This document shows positions 43,124 to 51,390 of a DNA stretch of 52,278 nucleotides, piece after piece. Both the position numbers and the translations under genes were made by a program. Under the pieces are notes generated by a model. The model did no database searches. It saw nothing but the letters and a program-made list of their open reading frames with translations, and had not been told where the DNA came from. Position 1 is the stretch's first letter; each line of letters starts with the position of its first letter. This DNA is from JBFELO01 sp041552055 (GTDB taxonomy: Bacteria; Acidobacteriota; Thermoanaerobaculia; Thermoanaerobaculales; Sulfomarinibacteraceae): the NCBI GenBank assembly GCA_041552055.1, contig JBFELO010000016.1:1-52278 (forward strand). Reading direction: 5' to 3'.

Positions 43124-44142
43124 TGATGGAGGCGCCTGGCAAGCCGCGTCTCGCCGTGTGCTGGACATCCGGCTGTGGCGGCTGCGAGGCGGCCTTCCTC
43201 GACCTGGGTGACCGGCTGCTGGCGGTGGAGGACCACTTCGAGCTGGCGTTCTTCCCGCTCCTGGTCGATCGCAAGCGCGCGGATCTCGAGAACCTCGGCG
43301 AGGGTGCCATCGACCTGTCCCTGATTACCGGCGCGATTCGGACCTCCGAGGATGCCCAGATGGCTCACCTGCTGCGTCACGCGTCGAAAACGGTGGTCGC
43401 GTTCGGCGTGTGTGCGCAGCTCGGCTCGGTGCTGGCGCTGGCGGACCTCGTGCCGGTCGAGACGCTGTTGCGAACCGTGTACGGCGAGGCCTTCTCCAGC
43501 GATCTCCAAAGGCCGCTCGGCGCACCCGTCGACGACGACCTCGTGCCCTGCCTGCCGGAGCTCACCGATTCTGTGCGAGCCCTCGAGGCGCTGGTGCCGG
43601 TGGATTTCTTCGTGCCCGGCTGCCCGCCCGAGGTCGAGCATCTGTGGGACGTGCTGCAGGTCTTCACCGCAGCCTTTGCCGGACATCGGGAGCTTCCGGA
43701 CCGTGGCTCCGTGCTGGGCGGCTCGGAGGCGACTGTCTGCGAAGACTGCGCACGGCAGCGGCCCGAGGGCAAGGTCGCACGGTTCGTCCGTCTCCACGAG
43801 GCCGATGCCGATCCCTCCCGGTGCCTGCTGGACGAGGGACTCGTCTGCTCTGGACCCGCGACGCGCGGTGGATGCGGCGCGCCGTGTCCGGCTGCGGGCG
43901 CTCCCTGCCGCGGTTGCTACGGCCATCCCTCCGGAATCGAGGACCCGGGAGCGCGAATGCTCGGAGCACTGGCCACCATTGCCGAAGTTGCGGCCCTGGA
44001 CACCAGCCACCCCGAACGGATCAGCCGCCAATCGGAGGGGGTGTTGGACTCCGTGGTCGATCCGGTGGGCACTCTGTACCGATACTGCTACGCGCACTCG
44101 CTCCTCGCCCACCTCCGCGAGCCGGAGAGACACGAGATATGA
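43123..44142 (+). CDS. mvhG: Group 3c NiFe-hydrogenase small subunit
   Basis: A 339-residue small subunit. The proximal-cluster cysteines are in CWTSGCGGCEAAFLDLGD (Cys18, Cys21), FGVCAQLGSV and PGCPPEVEHLWDVL. The C-terminal part has a dense cysteine cluster (CEDCARQ, CLLDEGLVCSG, GGCGAPCP and CRGCYGHP) for the medial and distal clusters, as in MvhG. There is no Tat signal, so the enzyme is cytoplasmic, as expected for group 3. Start ATG 43123 overlaps the mvhD stop by one base; ATG 43126 is also in frame. Confidence 0.9.
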   Translation: MMEAPGKPRLAVCWTSGCGGCEAAFLDLGDRLLAVEDHFELAFFPLLVDRKRADLENLGEGAIDLSLITGAIRTSEDAQMAHLLRHASKTVVAFGVCAQLGSVLALADLVPVETLLRTVYGEAFSSDLQRPLGAPVDDDLVPCLPELTDSVRALEALVPVDFFVPGCPPEVEHLWDVLQVFTAAFAGHRELPDRGSVLGGSEATVCEDCARQRPEGKVARFVRLHEADADPSRCLLDEGLVCSGPATRGGCGAPCPAAGAPCRGCYGHPSGIEDPGARMLGALATIAEVAALDTSHPERISRQSEGVLDSVVDPVGTLYRYCYAHSLLAHLREPERHEI

Positions 44143-45638
44143 GGCGGATCACCATCGATCCCGTCACCCGCATCGAGGGCCACGGTAGGGTCGAGATCCT
44201 CCTCGACGAGCACGGCGAGGTGGCCGAAGCATACTTCGTGGTACCGGAGCTCCGAGGTTTCGAACAGCTCTGCGTGGGACGCCCGGTGGAAGAGATGCCG
44301 ACGGTGACCAGCCGGGTGTGCGGCCTGTGCCCGGAGGCCCACCACATGGCCTCGGCCAAAGCGTTGGATAGTCTGTTTGGGGTCGAACCGACTCCAGCCG
44401 CGCGCGCCATCCGTGAGCTGCTCTACACCGCGTTCGTGGCCTCCAACCATGCCACCCACTTCTTCGCTCTCGCTGGCCCCGACCTGCTCATGGACCAGAA
44501 TGCGACCGCCGACCAGCGCAACCTGTTCGGCGTCCTGCGCGGGCTGGATCCCGACCTGGCGCGGCGAGTTCTGCAACACCGGGTGCACAACCACGAGGTG
44601 ATCGAGATGCTGGGCGGCCGACGGATCCATCCGGTCGCGGCGTTGCCCGGCGGGTGGAGCCGCCGCGTGACCGAGGAGATGCGCGATCGCATCCGGAAAG
44701 TGGCCGCGCACAACGTCGAGTTCGCGATGGAGTGCCTGCGGCTGTACCGCGACGACGTGGAGCACCGCCGTGACCACTTCGAGCTGCTGACATCGGACGG
44801 GTTCACGCAGCCGACGCACTCCATGGCAACGGTCGACCATGCCGGGAAGCTGGACTTCTACGACGGAACGCTGCGGGTGGTCGACCCGAACGGGACCAAG
44901 GTGCTCGAGTTCCCGGCGGCTGACTACGCCCAGCACATCGCCGAACACATCGAGCCGTGGACCTACATGAAGCTCCCACACCTGCGCGCGGCAGGTTGGA
45001 ACGGGCTCGCCACCGGCGCCGCCAGCGGGATCTTCGCGGTCGGCCCGCTGGCGAGGCTCAACGCCTGCGACGGGCTCACCACCCCGCTCGCTCAGACGGC
45101 TCTCCAAGACCTGTACACGACGCTGGGAGGCTGGCGAGACGGCGGTCGTCACCGGCCCATCCACCATCGCCTGGCCACCCACTGGGCGCGGCTCGTGGAG
45201 CAGCTGCACGCGGCGGAACGGATGGTGGAGCTGGCTTCGTTGCCAGAGCTCACCGATCCCCACGTCCGGACGTCCGTACCGTCACGTCCTGTGGCGCGCG
45301 AGGCGGTCGGGAGCGTCGAGGCGCCACGCGGCACCCTGCTGCACCACTACACGACCGACTCCGAGGGAATCGTCACGGCCGTCAACCTGATCGTCGCCAC
45401 CACCCACAACCACGCCGCGATCGCCCTCTCGGTCACCGGGGCGGCGAAGGCTCTCGTTCACCGTAACGCCGAGATCGGCGACGAAGCTCTCAACATGATC
45501 GAGATGGCCGTACGTGCCCACGACCCGTGCCTGGCCTGCGCCACACACACGCTCCCCGGCGGGATGCCCCTCACGGTGGTCGTCCGAGACACCGCCGGCG
45601 CTCCGGTACGAGTCGTCCGCCGACAGCCCGCGAACTGA
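44139..45638 (+). CDS. mvhA: Group 3c NiFe-hydrogenase large subunit
   Basis: A 499-residue catalytic subunit. NiFe ligands are present at both ends: RVCGLCPEAHH (Cys61, Cys64) and DPCLACATH (Cys464, Cys467). The 29 residues after His470 are the tail normally removed by a maturation protease. VTRIEGHGR near the N-terminus is standard. It activates H2 reversibly. It overlaps mvhG by 4 bp (ATGA). No hyp maturation genes or endopeptidase lie nearby, so they must be elsewhere. With hdrA and hdrCB downstream on the opposite strand this fits an electron-bifurcating Mvh-Hdr complex. Confidence 0.92.
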   Translation: MRRITIDPVTRIEGHGRVEILLDEHGEVAEAYFVVPELRGFEQLCVGRPVEEMPTVTSRVCGLCPEAHHMASAKALDSLFGVEPTPAARAIRELLYTAFVASNHATHFFALAGPDLLMDQNATADQRNLFGVLRGLDPDLARRVLQHRVHNHEVIEMLGGRRIHPVAALPGGWSRRVTEEMRDRIRKVAAHNVEFAMECLRLYRDDVEHRRDHFELLTSDGFTQPTHSMATVDHAGKLDFYDGTLRVVDPNGTKVLEFPAADYAQHIAEHIEPWTYMKLPHLRAAGWNGLATGAASGIFAVGPLARLNACDGLTTPLAQTALQDLYTTLGGWRDGGRHRPIHHRLATHWARLVEQLHAAERMVELASLPELTDPHVRTSVPSRPVAREAVGSVEAPRGTLLHHYTTDSEGIVTAVNLIVATTHNHAAIALSVTGAAKALVHRNAEIGDEALNMIEMAVRAHDPCLACATHTLPGGMPLTVVVRDTAGAPVRVVRRQPAN

Positions 45639-45679
45639 TACTCTCATCGCCAGACGACCCGTCGCCGGGGGGGAGAGGC

Positions 45680-46765
45680 GTGCCCGAGCCCTGGATGATC
45701 ATCACCGGAGCTACCGGTTTTCTCGGCAGTCAGCTGGTCCGGGAGCTGCGGAAGGAGTACCGGATCGTCGCACTGGGACGACGGGACCCGGCCGAAGCCG
45801 GGGCTCCGGTCGGTCCCGGCATCGAGTGGTTCCGTGTCGACATCGCTGACTTCGAACGGCTCCGACAGGTGTTCGAGCGCGTTCGCGAACTGGGCGGGGC
45901 GCGCCTGCTGCTGCACATGGCGGCGTACTACGACTTCACGGGCGAGGAAAATCCCGAGTACCACCGAACCAACGTCCTCGGAACGGAGAATCTGATCAGG
46001 CTCGCTGAGCCGCTGCAGCTGCGGCGGTTCATCTTCGCGAGCTCGATCGCGGCCTGCCCGTTCCCGGATCCCCGCGGAGCCGTCACCGAGGCGAGCTCGC
46101 CCTCCGCACCCGTGCCGTACGCCGTCTCCAAACGTGCGGGCGAGGAGCTCATGTGGCGGTACCGCGACACGGTGCCGTCGTGCATCGTTCGACCCGCCGC
46201 CGTGTTCAGCGAGTGGTGCGAGTACGAGCCGCTGGACGCCTTTCTTCGCACCTGGTGTTCTCGACGGCCGCACGCGAGGGTGCTCGCGGGACGCGGGATC
46301 TCGGCCATCCCCTACCTTCACGTCTTCGACCTGCTGTCGTTCTTTCTCCGGGTGGTCGAAAAGTGCGACGACCTCGAACCCGCCGAGGTGCTCCTGGCAT
46401 CGCCGGACGGTTCCGTCAGCCACATCGAGCTCTACCGTGCTGCGACCCGCTGCTGGTTCGGGACACCCCGCCAACCGATCCACGTCTCGCACGCCCTGGC
46501 AGCGGTGGGCATCCGGCTTCGCGAGCTGTTGGGGAGGCTGACGTCGATCATGCCGTTCGAGCGTTCCTGGATGGTGGAGTACATCGACCGCCAGCTCACC
46601 GTGGACGCGTCACGCACGCGCCGGCGTATCGACTGGGCACCGAACCCCGAGCTCGACGTGCTGGAATCGCTGAATGACATGATCCTGAACCTGCGCGCCG
46701 ACCGCCGCGAGTGGCACCGGCGGAACCGCCGCCGAGGAAGCGGGCGCCGTCAGCGACCCGCGTAA
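45680..46765 (+). CDS. NAD(P)-dependent epimerase/dehydratase-like SDR
   Basis: A 361-residue extended short-chain dehydrogenase. The Rossmann motif GATGFLGSQLV opens the protein, DIADF and LLHMAAYYDF follow, FASSIAACPF supplies the catalytic Ser, and YAVSK gives the YxxxK pair. The C-terminal domain resembles nucleotide-sugar or 3beta-hydroxysteroid-dehydrogenase-like enzymes; substrate unknown. GTG 45680 follows a run of GGGGGGGAGAGG; ATG 45695 is in frame just before the glycine motif. It lies 41 bp after mvhA and may share its operon. Its 3' end overlaps hdrA on the other strand by 16 bp. Confidence 0.82.
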   Translation: MPEPWMIITGATGFLGSQLVRELRKEYRIVALGRRDPAEAGAPVGPGIEWFRVDIADFERLRQVFERVRELGGARLLLHMAAYYDFTGEENPEYHRTNVLGTENLIRLAEPLQLRRFIFASSIAACPFPDPRGAVTEASSPSAPVPYAVSKRAGEELMWRYRDTVPSCIVRPAAVFSEWCEYEPLDAFLRTWCSRRPHARVLAGRGISAIPYLHVFDLLSFFLRVVEKCDDLEPAEVLLASPDGSVSHIELYRAATRCWFGTPRQPIHVSHALAAVGIRLRELLGRLTSIMPFERSWMVEYIDRQLTVDASRTRRRIDWAPNPELDVLESLNDMILNLRADRREWHRRNRRRGSGRRQRPA

Positions 46766-48768
46766 CTGGCCCGCGGCGGTTCACGGATGGACAGACCCTC
46801 GACCTCCGCCAGCAGCTGGGCATCCGTGTATCCGAGCTGTGATGCGGCACCGGTCGGGCAGGTGGCCGCGCAGCTGCCGCAGCTGCGGCACAGGACCTCG
46901 TCGACGACAGCCACCGTCCGGTCGCCACGGTCGGTCAGTTCGATCGCGTGCTCGGGGCAGTCCACCGCGCACAGGCCACACCCGCCGCATTTGGATTCCT
47001 CGACCGTCGCGACGGTCGGATCCAGATCCACCGCTCCGCGCGCGAGAAGATTCAGCACGCCCGCCGCTGCCGACCCCGCCTGCGCCACGCTGTCGGGGAT
47101 GTCCTTGGGGCCCTGACAGGCGCCGGCCACGAAGACCCCTGGAGCGACGGTCTCCACCGGTGCGAGCTTGAGGTGCTTCTCGATGAAGAACCCTCCCGGA
47201 TTGCACCCGATGCCGAACAGCTGCGCCACCCGTGACGCGTCGACTCGCGGCTCCATGGCCACGGCGAGCACCACCATGTCCGCCGGGACGATCACGCGCC
47301 GCCCGAGGATGGCGTCCTGGGCCTTGACCAGGAGCTTGCCGTGACGCCGGATCACCTCGGTACCCTTGCCCTGGACGAAGATCACGTCCTCCTCCTGAGC
47401 CCGCTGGTAGAACTCCTCGCATCCCTTGTCGGCTGACCGCATGTCGATGTAGAAGTCGAACACACGTGCGCCGGTCTGCCAGCGCGCGGCGAGCGAGAAC
47501 TTCAGCGCCGCCGTGCAGCACACGACCGAGCAGTGGCGATTGAACCGTGCGTCCCGGCTGCCGATGCAGTGCAGGATCGCGATCCTCTCCGGCAACCTGC
47601 CGTCGGCGCACTCGATCCTCCCCCGAGTCGGGCCCAGCGGGTGACACATACGCTCGAACTGCAGACTGGTGAGGATGTCGGGCCAGCGTCCGTAGCCGTA
47701 CTCTGGCGCCCGGGTCGGATCGAACAGATCAAAGCCGGTGGCGACGACCACCGCTCCCACCTCGAACTCGTGATACTCCTCCTCCTGGTCGAAGTCCACC
47801 GCACCCGCCGGGCAGGCGTCGGCACAGCTCTGGCATCGTCCCGACTGGAAGTGGATGCACCGAGAACGGTCGATCACCGGCAGGTTGGGCACCGCCTGCG
47901 GAAACGGGAAGTAGATCGCGTGACGCGATCCGAGCCCCTGATCGAACTCCGACGGGATGTCGCACACCGGACAGGAGGGCACGCAGCTCCCGCAGCCGTT
48001 GCAGCGTTTCGCGTCGACCGAGCGCGGGCGGGATCGAATGCGAACGTTGAAACTGCCGACGTGCCCGGTCACCTCCTCCACCTCGCTCGCGGTGAACACG
48101 GTGATCAGCTCGTGCTCTGCCACGCGCGCCGTTCTCGGCACGAGGACACAGGCCGAGCAGTCCAGCGTCGGAAAGGTCCGGTCGATCATCGCCATGTGGC
48201 CGCCGAGGACCGGCTCGCGCTCGACCAGTACGACGGGAACTCCGGCATCGGCCAACCGGAGCGCCGCTTCGAGGCCGGCGATCCCGCCGCCCAGCACCAG
48301 AACCCGTCGGGTTACGGGTACGCGATTGATCTGAAGGGGACGCTGGTGCCGCACCCTGCGCACCGCGGCCGTCACCATGGCCATGGCCTTGTCGGTGGCC
48401 TCGATCGGATCCGGGGTCACCCAGGATACGTGCTCGCGGATGTTGGCCATCTGCATCGCATACGGGTTGAGTCCCGCGCCGCGGCAGGCGTCGCAGAAGG
48501 TGATCTCGTGCATCAGAGGCGAGCAGGCGGCGACCACGACTCTGGTCAGCGCGTGCCGACGAACCTGTTCCTGTATCAGTCGCTGGCCTGACTCGGCGCA
48601 CAGAAAGCGCGACTCCTCCACCGCCGCCACTCCTTCGAGGGTGCAGCTGTGGCCGGACAGTTCGGGCATGGAGACCATGCCCGAGATGTTGGTGCCGCAG
48701 TGGCAGAGAAAGACGCCCACGCGTTCGCCGAGTGAAGTGGGCTCCGGTTCCTTGATGCCGCTCACCAT
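46750..48768 (-). CDS. hdrA: Heterodisulfide-reductase subunit A-like flavoprotein
   Basis: A 672-residue HdrA. Features in order: an N-terminal segment VGVFLCHCGTNISG; the FAD-binding VLGGGIAGLEAALRLADAG; the inserted ferredoxin domain (CNGCGSCVPSCPVCDIP and CQSCADACPAGA); GSRDARFNRHCSVVCCTAALK, the typical HdrA cysteine-rich motif; and a C-terminal pair of clusters (CGGCGLCAVDCPEHAI and CRSCGSCAATCPTGA). The family uses FAD to bifurcate electrons from hydrogenase or formate dehydrogenase to ferredoxin and to a disulfide. The Sec seen in some HdrA proteins is Cys here. Start ATG 48768 has GAGGTGG upstream and overlaps the hdrCB stop. No nitrogenase-like or other Hdr subunit is adjacent. Confidence 0.88.
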   Translation of the reverse strand: MVSGIKEPEPTSLGERVGVFLCHCGTNISGMVSMPELSGHSCTLEGVAAVEESRFLCAESGQRLIQEQVRRHALTRVVVAACSPLMHEITFCDACRGAGLNPYAMQMANIREHVSWVTPDPIEATDKAMAMVTAAVRRVRHQRPLQINRVPVTRRVLVLGGGIAGLEAALRLADAGVPVVLVEREPVLGGHMAMIDRTFPTLDCSACVLVPRTARVAEHELITVFTASEVEEVTGHVGSFNVRIRSRPRSVDAKRCNGCGSCVPSCPVCDIPSEFDQGLGSRHAIYFPFPQAVPNLPVIDRSRCIHFQSGRCQSCADACPAGAVDFDQEEEYHEFEVGAVVVATGFDLFDPTRAPEYGYGRWPDILTSLQFERMCHPLGPTRGRIECADGRLPERIAILHCIGSRDARFNRHCSVVCCTAALKFSLAARWQTGARVFDFYIDMRSADKGCEEFYQRAQEEDVIFVQGKGTEVIRRHGKLLVKAQDAILGRRVIVPADMVVLAVAMEPRVDASRVAQLFGIGCNPGGFFIEKHLKLAPVETVAPGVFVAGACQGPKDIPDSVAQAGSAAAGVLNLLARGAVDLDPTVATVEESKCGGCGLCAVDCPEHAIELTDRGDRTVAVVDEVLCRSCGSCAATCPTGAASQLGYTDAQLLAEVEGLSIREPPRASYAGR

Positions 48769-49973
48769 TCCACCTCGTCCGCAAGCGCCAGCCAGACCAG
48801 TTCGACGATGTCGACCACCCTCATCGGCTTGCGCATCCACTGGACCGCACCGACCAGCGCCCGTTTGCACTGCTGGCACGCCGTCACCACCGTCTCCGCC
48901 CTGACGTCGACGGCCTGCTCGACGCGGCGCCGTGCCACCTCCAGTGTCGTGTCGACATCGAGCAACTTGACGTCCCCTCCGCCACCGCAGCACAGGGAGT
49001 TCATGCCGGTGTTGGCCATCTCCACCAGCTCCACCTCCGGCAGCTCGCGCAGAACGTACCGGGGCGCGTCCAGCTCGCCGCATTTTCGCGCGAGGTCGCA
49101 CGGGTCGTGGTAGGTCACGTCCTGCGGAACGCGTCCCGGCCGGATGCGCCGCCCTTCGAGCAGCTCGGCGAGCAGCTGGGAGCTGTGGAGCACGGTGAGT
49201 TCGGCCGGCACGGAGGCGTACCGCGGGTACAGGACCTTCCACGTGTAGAAACACGAGGGGCACGTGGTGACCAGCGTCCGCACGCCGAGGTCCTTCACCC
49301 GCTCGAGGTTGTGCTCCACCAGGACACCCACGTCATCCTCCATACCGGCGTGCAGCAGCGGGTAGCCGCAGCACCACTCCTCGCCGCCGAGGGCGGCGAA
49401 GCGCAGCCCAGCGAGGTTCAGGATCCGACCGAACCCCTGCGCGATGCCGAAGGCGCGCGGGTAGAACGAGGCGATGCAACCGACGAAGTAGAGCACGTCG
49501 GCGTCGCACACGCTGTCGATACCGTCGAGCGGCTGAGGCAGGTTGCTGGTCCACCGGAGTCGCTCTTCGTTCGGGTCACCCGAGATGTTCCGGTACGTTC
49601 GCACGGCCTCGCACAGCAGCCGCACCTCGTCGGGTGGGGGCAGTCCCTGCTGCCGTGCATGGCGCTTGAGCTCGACGATGATCTCCATCATCGAGATGCC
49701 GCGGGGGCAGTGCAGGCTGCAGGCGTCACACGACGTGCACTGCCAGAACGAGCCGCTGCCCAGCACCTCGCGTTCCATGCCCAGCCGGATCAACCGTCCG
49801 AGGCGCTGTGGGCTGACGGCCATGCTGGTGGCAGTCGGACAGGACGCGGTACAGCTGCCGCACTGGACACACGTCTTCAGCTTTTCTGCCCACGGCCCCA
49901 CGCGTCGGGCAAAGGCGAGATCGAGCTCGTCGTCGGTCCAATAGAGTTTCCGGCTCTCTCGCCCGGTTTCCAT
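48762..49973 (-). CDS. HdrC-HdrB fusion iron-sulfur protein
   Basis: A 403-residue protein joining HdrC (two ferredoxin clusters: CVQCGSCTASCPTA about 35-48 and CTSCDACSLHCPRGI about 79-93) to HdrB. The HdrB half has two complete CCG motifs: VGCIAS, EWCCGYP, TTCPSCFY, then YHDPCDLARKCG, LCCGGGGDV, TACQQCKRA. In methanogens these hold the noncubane clusters that cleave the CoM-S-S-CoB disulfide; in a bacterium the disulfide partner must differ. It overlaps hdrA by 7 bp, so both form one operon. ATG 49973 has no clear Shine-Dalgarno sequence. Confidence 0.88.
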   Translation of the reverse strand: METGRESRKLYWTDDELDLAFARRVGPWAEKLKTCVQCGSCTASCPTATSMAVSPQRLGRLIRLGMEREVLGSGSFWQCTSCDACSLHCPRGISMMEIIVELKRHARQQGLPPPDEVRLLCEAVRTYRNISGDPNEERLRWTSNLPQPLDGIDSVCDADVLYFVGCIASFYPRAFGIAQGFGRILNLAGLRFAALGGEEWCCGYPLLHAGMEDDVGVLVEHNLERVKDLGVRTLVTTCPSCFYTWKVLYPRYASVPAELTVLHSSQLLAELLEGRRIRPGRVPQDVTYHDPCDLARKCGELDAPRYVLRELPEVELVEMANTGMNSLCCGGGGDVKLLDVDTTLEVARRRVEQAVDVRAETVVTACQQCKRALVGAVQWMRKPMRVVDIVELVWLALADEVEW

Positions 49974-49979
49974 AGATTG

Positions 49980-50008
49980 AATATAAGCTCATGTGGTCAA
50001 ATGTTCTA
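49980..50008 (-). promoter_or_regulatory. Possible leaderless promoter of hdrCB-hdrA
   Basis: TATATT (49980-49985) lies 6 bp before the ATG at 49973, and TAGAAC (50003-50008) lies 17 bp further upstream. The -35 is weak, so this is tentative. No ribosome-binding site precedes the ATG, which fits a leaderless transcript, as for the regulator at 37472. Confidence 0.45.
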
Positions 50009-50272
50009 GCCACCTTCGGCCGAATGCTCCTCCCAGCCGAACCGGCAGGAGCCAATTTCACTCGTCCACAGCTGATGGCACGGGGCGTCCGGACTGCCGC
50101 AGGACCGGTCGACGTTCGCCTCGGCACCTCCCCGCTCCGGCACCAGGTCCGCCACAGCCTCACGGATCGTTGCGCACATCCCTGCGAGAGCCTCCGCTCC
50201 GAGCTGCCCTGAGACCATGAACTTCGGCCGAAGACAGACGTACCATCTGGAGAACCTCGAAGGGAGAAAGCC

Positions 50273-50902
50273 ATGAGCGACACCCTGATCTCCGCCGTTG
50301 ACCGCAGGCGCTTCCTGACCCAGGTGATGCCGGCCTGCTCGTTCGCCTGCCTCTACGCAGGCGCGCTGAGCGGAATGCCCGCCTCCGACGGGGAGCATTC
50401 GGCCCAGAGCGACGTGCACAAGTTCGACGTCGAGTTCGAACGCACGACAACTCCTCGACAGCGGGTCACGGAGGGGAACCGCAACCTGATCTCCTTCATC
50501 AAGACCCTGCAGAAGGAACTCGACGAGGAGGAGCTGATCCGACTGCTCAAGCTCAACTCGGCCCAGATCGGGCGGGAGGTCGGAGCGCGCCAGGCCAAGA
50601 ACGCGGCGGATACGAGCTTTCAGACCTTTGTCAGCACCTTTCGTCCGCCGAACTACCAGGACGTGCTGACGCTGGAGATCGTCGAGGACACGGCCAAGGC
50701 GTTCGAGCTGCGGGTGACCGAGTGCGTCTGGGCGAGCGTCTACCTCGACGCCGGGCTGGGCGGCGAGATCGGCCACGCCGCGGTGTGCAACATGGACTAC
50801 TACTGGCCCGCGGCGTTCAACCCGGCGTTCAAGATGGTGCGGGACAAGACGCTGATGCAGGGCCACGACCACTGCAACCACCGGTACCTGGACACGACCT
50901 GA
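50273..50902 (+). CDS. Tat-exported ATC-hydrolase-like protein
   Basis: A 209-residue protein. VDRRRFLTQVMPACSFACLY at the N-terminus is a twin-arginine-type signal. The mature part matches the L-2-amino-thiazoline-4-carboxylic acid hydrolase family: FRPPNYQDVLTLEIVEDTAK, AFELRVTECVWASVY, AAVCNMDYYWPAAFNPAFKM and a late GHDHCNHRY with conserved His and Cys. The true family enzyme opens a thiazoline ring in cysteine formation; many relatives have unknown activity. The ATG at 50273 follows AGGGAG. The gap 49974-50272 before it holds only the hdr promoter. Confidence 0.78.
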   Translation: MSDTLISAVDRRRFLTQVMPACSFACLYAGALSGMPASDGEHSAQSDVHKFDVEFERTTTPRQRVTEGNRNLISFIKTLQKELDEEELIRLLKLNSAQIGREVGARQAKNAADTSFQTFVSTFRPPNYQDVLTLEIVEDTAKAFELRVTECVWASVYLDAGLGGEIGHAAVCNMDYYWPAAFNPAFKMVRDKTLMQGHDHCNHRYLDTT

Positions 50903-51390
50903 TCGCGATTCAGAACGTCTCGCTCGTTCGGAGGGCGCGACCGGTCGCCGGGACCCCGGCAGGCCGAGGCCCTCAGCGCCACCACCACGTCGCCAGCCGG
51001 AACGGCCCCTGCCAGGGCCCTGCGTCCACGCTCGGCGTGGCCGCCGCACCCGCGTTCCACCTTGGGTGACAGGCCCTCGCCCGGCAGCGCGGTTGTGTCG
51101 AGGTCGTGAGTGTTGGCCCTGATCTCTGGTCGCGCTGAGACAGGGTCCCGATAGCAATTCGGTCTTTTCCCCTTGCACTTTCTCAGGAACCGGTGCACAC
51201 TTGCGCAACCTGAAAGCAAACGGGGTTGACCCCGGCCGGCAGCCGGCTCGAGTGCCGCTTGCCAGCGGAACCACGGTGGAGCGTGCGAGGAAGGGGGTAG
51301 AGAGGATCGGTCCCTTACCGGCTGATTGCCGGATCAACAGAGTTATCGAACGAAAATGAATATCGTGACCGAACGAAAGGAGAGCATGGA
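50903..51390. other. Long intergenic region before the M6 protease gene
   Basis: 488 bp without a recognised gene. The direct repeat CGAACGAAA occurs twice close to the protease start (about 51347 and 51370). Otherwise only short GC-rich inverted repeats are seen, none strong enough to name. Confidence 0.35.

Noticed and set aside
42656..48768. Selenocysteine in MvhD, MvhA or HdrA, as in some methanogens
   Set aside because: All expected positions are ordinary TGC/TGT cysteine codons in uninterrupted frames.
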